This document shows, piece by piece, positions 37,935 to 38,944 of a stretch of DNA of 38,944 nucleotides. The stretch comes from Nocardia seriolae NBRC 15557 (GTDB taxonomy: Bacteria > Actinomycetota > Actinomycetes > Mycobacteriales > Mycobacteriaceae). The position numbers and the translations under genes were made by a program. The number at the start of each line of letters is the position of its first letter. Position 1 is the first letter of the stretch. The notes below the pieces were generated by a model, which did not search any database, was not told the origin of the DNA, and saw only the letters and a program-made list of their open reading frames with translations. The stretch is from contig NZ_BJWY01000070.1 of NCBI RefSeq assembly GCF_007990715.1, positions 1-38,944 of the forward strand, written 5' to 3'.

Positions 37935-38939
37935 GTGGCCAAGACGCCGACAAATTCGCACGACGCATACTTCCGGCACGTGCTGGCCCGCCCACCCGAC
38001 GTGGCCAGCGAGTTGCAGGCAGTCCTCCCGGAAGAGCTGGCGGCGAGGCTGGACTGGAACAACCTCACCCTGCAATCCTGCAGCTTCGTATCCCAGCACC
38101 TGCGTTCGCGCTTCAGCGACCTGCTGTTCCGCACTCGCCTCGAAGGGCACGAGGCCTTCGTCTATCTGCTCATCGAGCACCAGAGCCGACCCGACCGACT
38201 GATGCCGGTCCGATTGCTGGAATATCAGGTCGCCATCTGGAATCGCTACGTGCGCGAACATCCCGACTTCGAGACGCTGCCGATCGTCGTTCCCTTGGTC
38301 ATTCACGCCAGCCCCGACGGCCGACGCTGGAACGTCCCGACCGAACTGTCCGAGTTGCTCGACATCGACCCTGCAACCCGTGCGGTTATCGGCGACTATC
38401 TGCCGCGATTCCGCTTCCTACTCGATGACCTCACCAAGGTCGAACTGCCGACATTGCTCGATAGAAGACTGACGCCGCCAGCCCGAGTCCTGTTCGTGCT
38501 GCTCAAGATCGCCTCAGGTAACAAGCAGTTGGGCGCGGACCTCCTGCCCTTGGTCGACGATCTGGAAGCGCTGCTGGCGGGGCCCGATGGCGAGGCGGAC
38601 TTCGAGTGCGTGGTGACGTACATTCTTACTGTCGGCGAAACCAGGAAATCCGATCTGGGACCGCTTATCGATAGGCTCGGTCCCCGAGCGCGGGAGGTCA
38701 TGATGACAACTGCCGAACAGCTCCGCGCCGAAGGCGAAGCGCGAGGTGAAGCCCGGGGTGAAGCTCGGGGCGAGGCTCGGGGACGCGCTGAGAGCCTGAT
38801 CGAGCAGTTGGGGTTGAAGTTCGGGGAGCTGTCGGCCGCGACGGTCGAGACTGTCCGGTCCGGCGAGGTCGAGCAACTGAGAGTCTGGGCCGCCCGTGTT
38901 CTCACAGCTACCAGCCTCGAAGCGGTCTTCGGCCACTAG
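37935..38939 (+). CDS. Rpn-family recombination-promoting nuclease
   Basis: The 334-residue protein has the PD-(D/E)XK core of the Rpn/YhgA (transposase_31) family in its first 110 residues: His-Asp-Ala-Tyr-Phe-Arg-His-Val, then Ser-Asp-Leu-Leu-Phe-Arg (catalytic Asp), YLLIEHQSRPDRLMPVRLLE (Glu-x-Gln). Rpn proteins cut DNA and promote RecA-independent recombination. Near the C-terminus is a Gly-Glu-Ala-Arg tandem repeat (about residues 267-282). The GTG at 37935 begins the conserved part and follows a promoter-like pair directly. The longer frame to 37848 has no support. It is intact up to its stop at the right edge of the window. Confidence 0.88.
   Translation: MAKTPTNSHDAYFRHVLARPPDVASELQAVLPEELAARLDWNNLTLQSCSFVSQHLRSRFSDLLFRTRLEGHEAFVYLLIEHQSRPDRLMPVRLLEYQVAIWNRYVREHPDFETLPIVVPLVIHASPDGRRWNVPTELSELLDIDPATRAVIGDYLPRFRFLLDDLTKVELPTLLDRRLTPPARVLFVLLKIASGNKQLGADLLPLVDDLEALLAGPDGEADFECVVTYILTVGETRKSDLGPLIDRLGPRAREVMMTTAEQLRAEGEARGEARGEARGEARGRAESLIEQLGLKFGELSAATVETVRSGEVEQLRVWAARVLTATSLEAVFGH
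38733..38780 (+). repeat. 12-bp tandem repeat (GEAR) in Rpn gene
   Basis: Four in-frame 12-bp units encode Gly-Glu-Ala-Arg; the last three differ mostly at third positions. Such repeats are usual near the end of Rpn-family genes and can change number by slippage without shifting the frame. Confidence 0.8.
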
Positions 38940-38944
38940 TGTCC

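Noticed and set aside
1..38944. tRNA, rRNA, CRISPR arrays, insertion sequences or prophage
   Set aside because: I saw no cloverleaf-like segments, regularly spaced direct repeats with spacers, terminal inverted repeats with transposase, or phage structural genes. The Rpn gene is transposase-related by fold only.

Overview
The window looks like chromosomal DNA of a Nocardia-like mycolic-acid actinobacterium. The evidence is its high GC content, frequent GTG starts, several apparently leaderless genes (a TANNNT -10 box 6-8 nt before the start codon), and families typical of Nocardia, Rhodococcus and Mycobacterium. These include a WhiJ/Scr1-type XRE regulator with a DUF397 partner, an Rv1733c-like membrane protein, a CYP136-like P450 beside a TetR gene, an LCP cell-wall ligase and DUF2236/MpaB oxygenases. 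The genus is inferred; no rRNA or tRNA gene is present to confirm it.

Region 1 (1-4.8 kb): a nucleotidyltransferase-fold protein, small proteins of unknown function, and a DUF397/XRE regulator pair transcribed leftward. Two of the small genes, one on each side of the pair, have near-identical promoters in which a perfect inverted repeat contains the -35 box. A degenerate copy of the repeat lies upstream of the DUF397/XRE operon itself. This looks like a compact autoregulated regulon and is the most interesting signal in the window. A GntR regulator follows.

Region 2 (4.9-20.3 kb): mostly ordinary genes. They are a large APC-type permease, an HxlR/SDR divergent pair, a decayed LysE exporter, tandem DUF2236 oxygenases divergent from a TetR gene, a 3'-truncated FAD oxidoreductase, an LCP protein, an amino-acid permease, an FMN-barrel protein, a stand-alone LigD-type ATP-dependent DNA ligase with two small membrane proteins behind it, and a D-2-hydroxyacid dehydrogenase closed by a strong terminator-like hairpin.

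Region 3 (20.3-25.7 kb): an Rv1733c-like protein, then the wreck of a nonribosomal peptide synthetase locus on the minus strand. It retains C, A and PCP domains and the first motif of a second C domain. It is inactivated by a 1-bp frameshift, an out-of-frame deletion inside the A domain, and a fusion to the 3' part of an SDR gene. An isolated N-terminal A-domain-like gene precedes it, followed by a long AT-richer non-coding stretch.

Region 4 (25.7-31.3 kb): a receiver-only protein lacking the phosphoacceptor Asp, an M50-type membrane peptidase, a DUF574 methyltransferase, a PAS-GGDEF diguanylate cyclase, a steroid-reductase-like membrane protein and a conserved protein of uncertain function.

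Region 5 (31.3-38.9 kb): a CYP136-like P450 and a divergent TetR gene sharing an operator-like palindrome, an SDR/phytoene-desaturase-like operon, a PLP-dependent ACC-deaminase/D-cysteine-desulfhydrase-family enzyme, an NmrA-like NAD(P)-binding protein, and an Rpn-family nuclease with a 12-bp tandem repeat. No rRNA, tRNA, CRISPR array, complete insertion sequence or prophage was seen.
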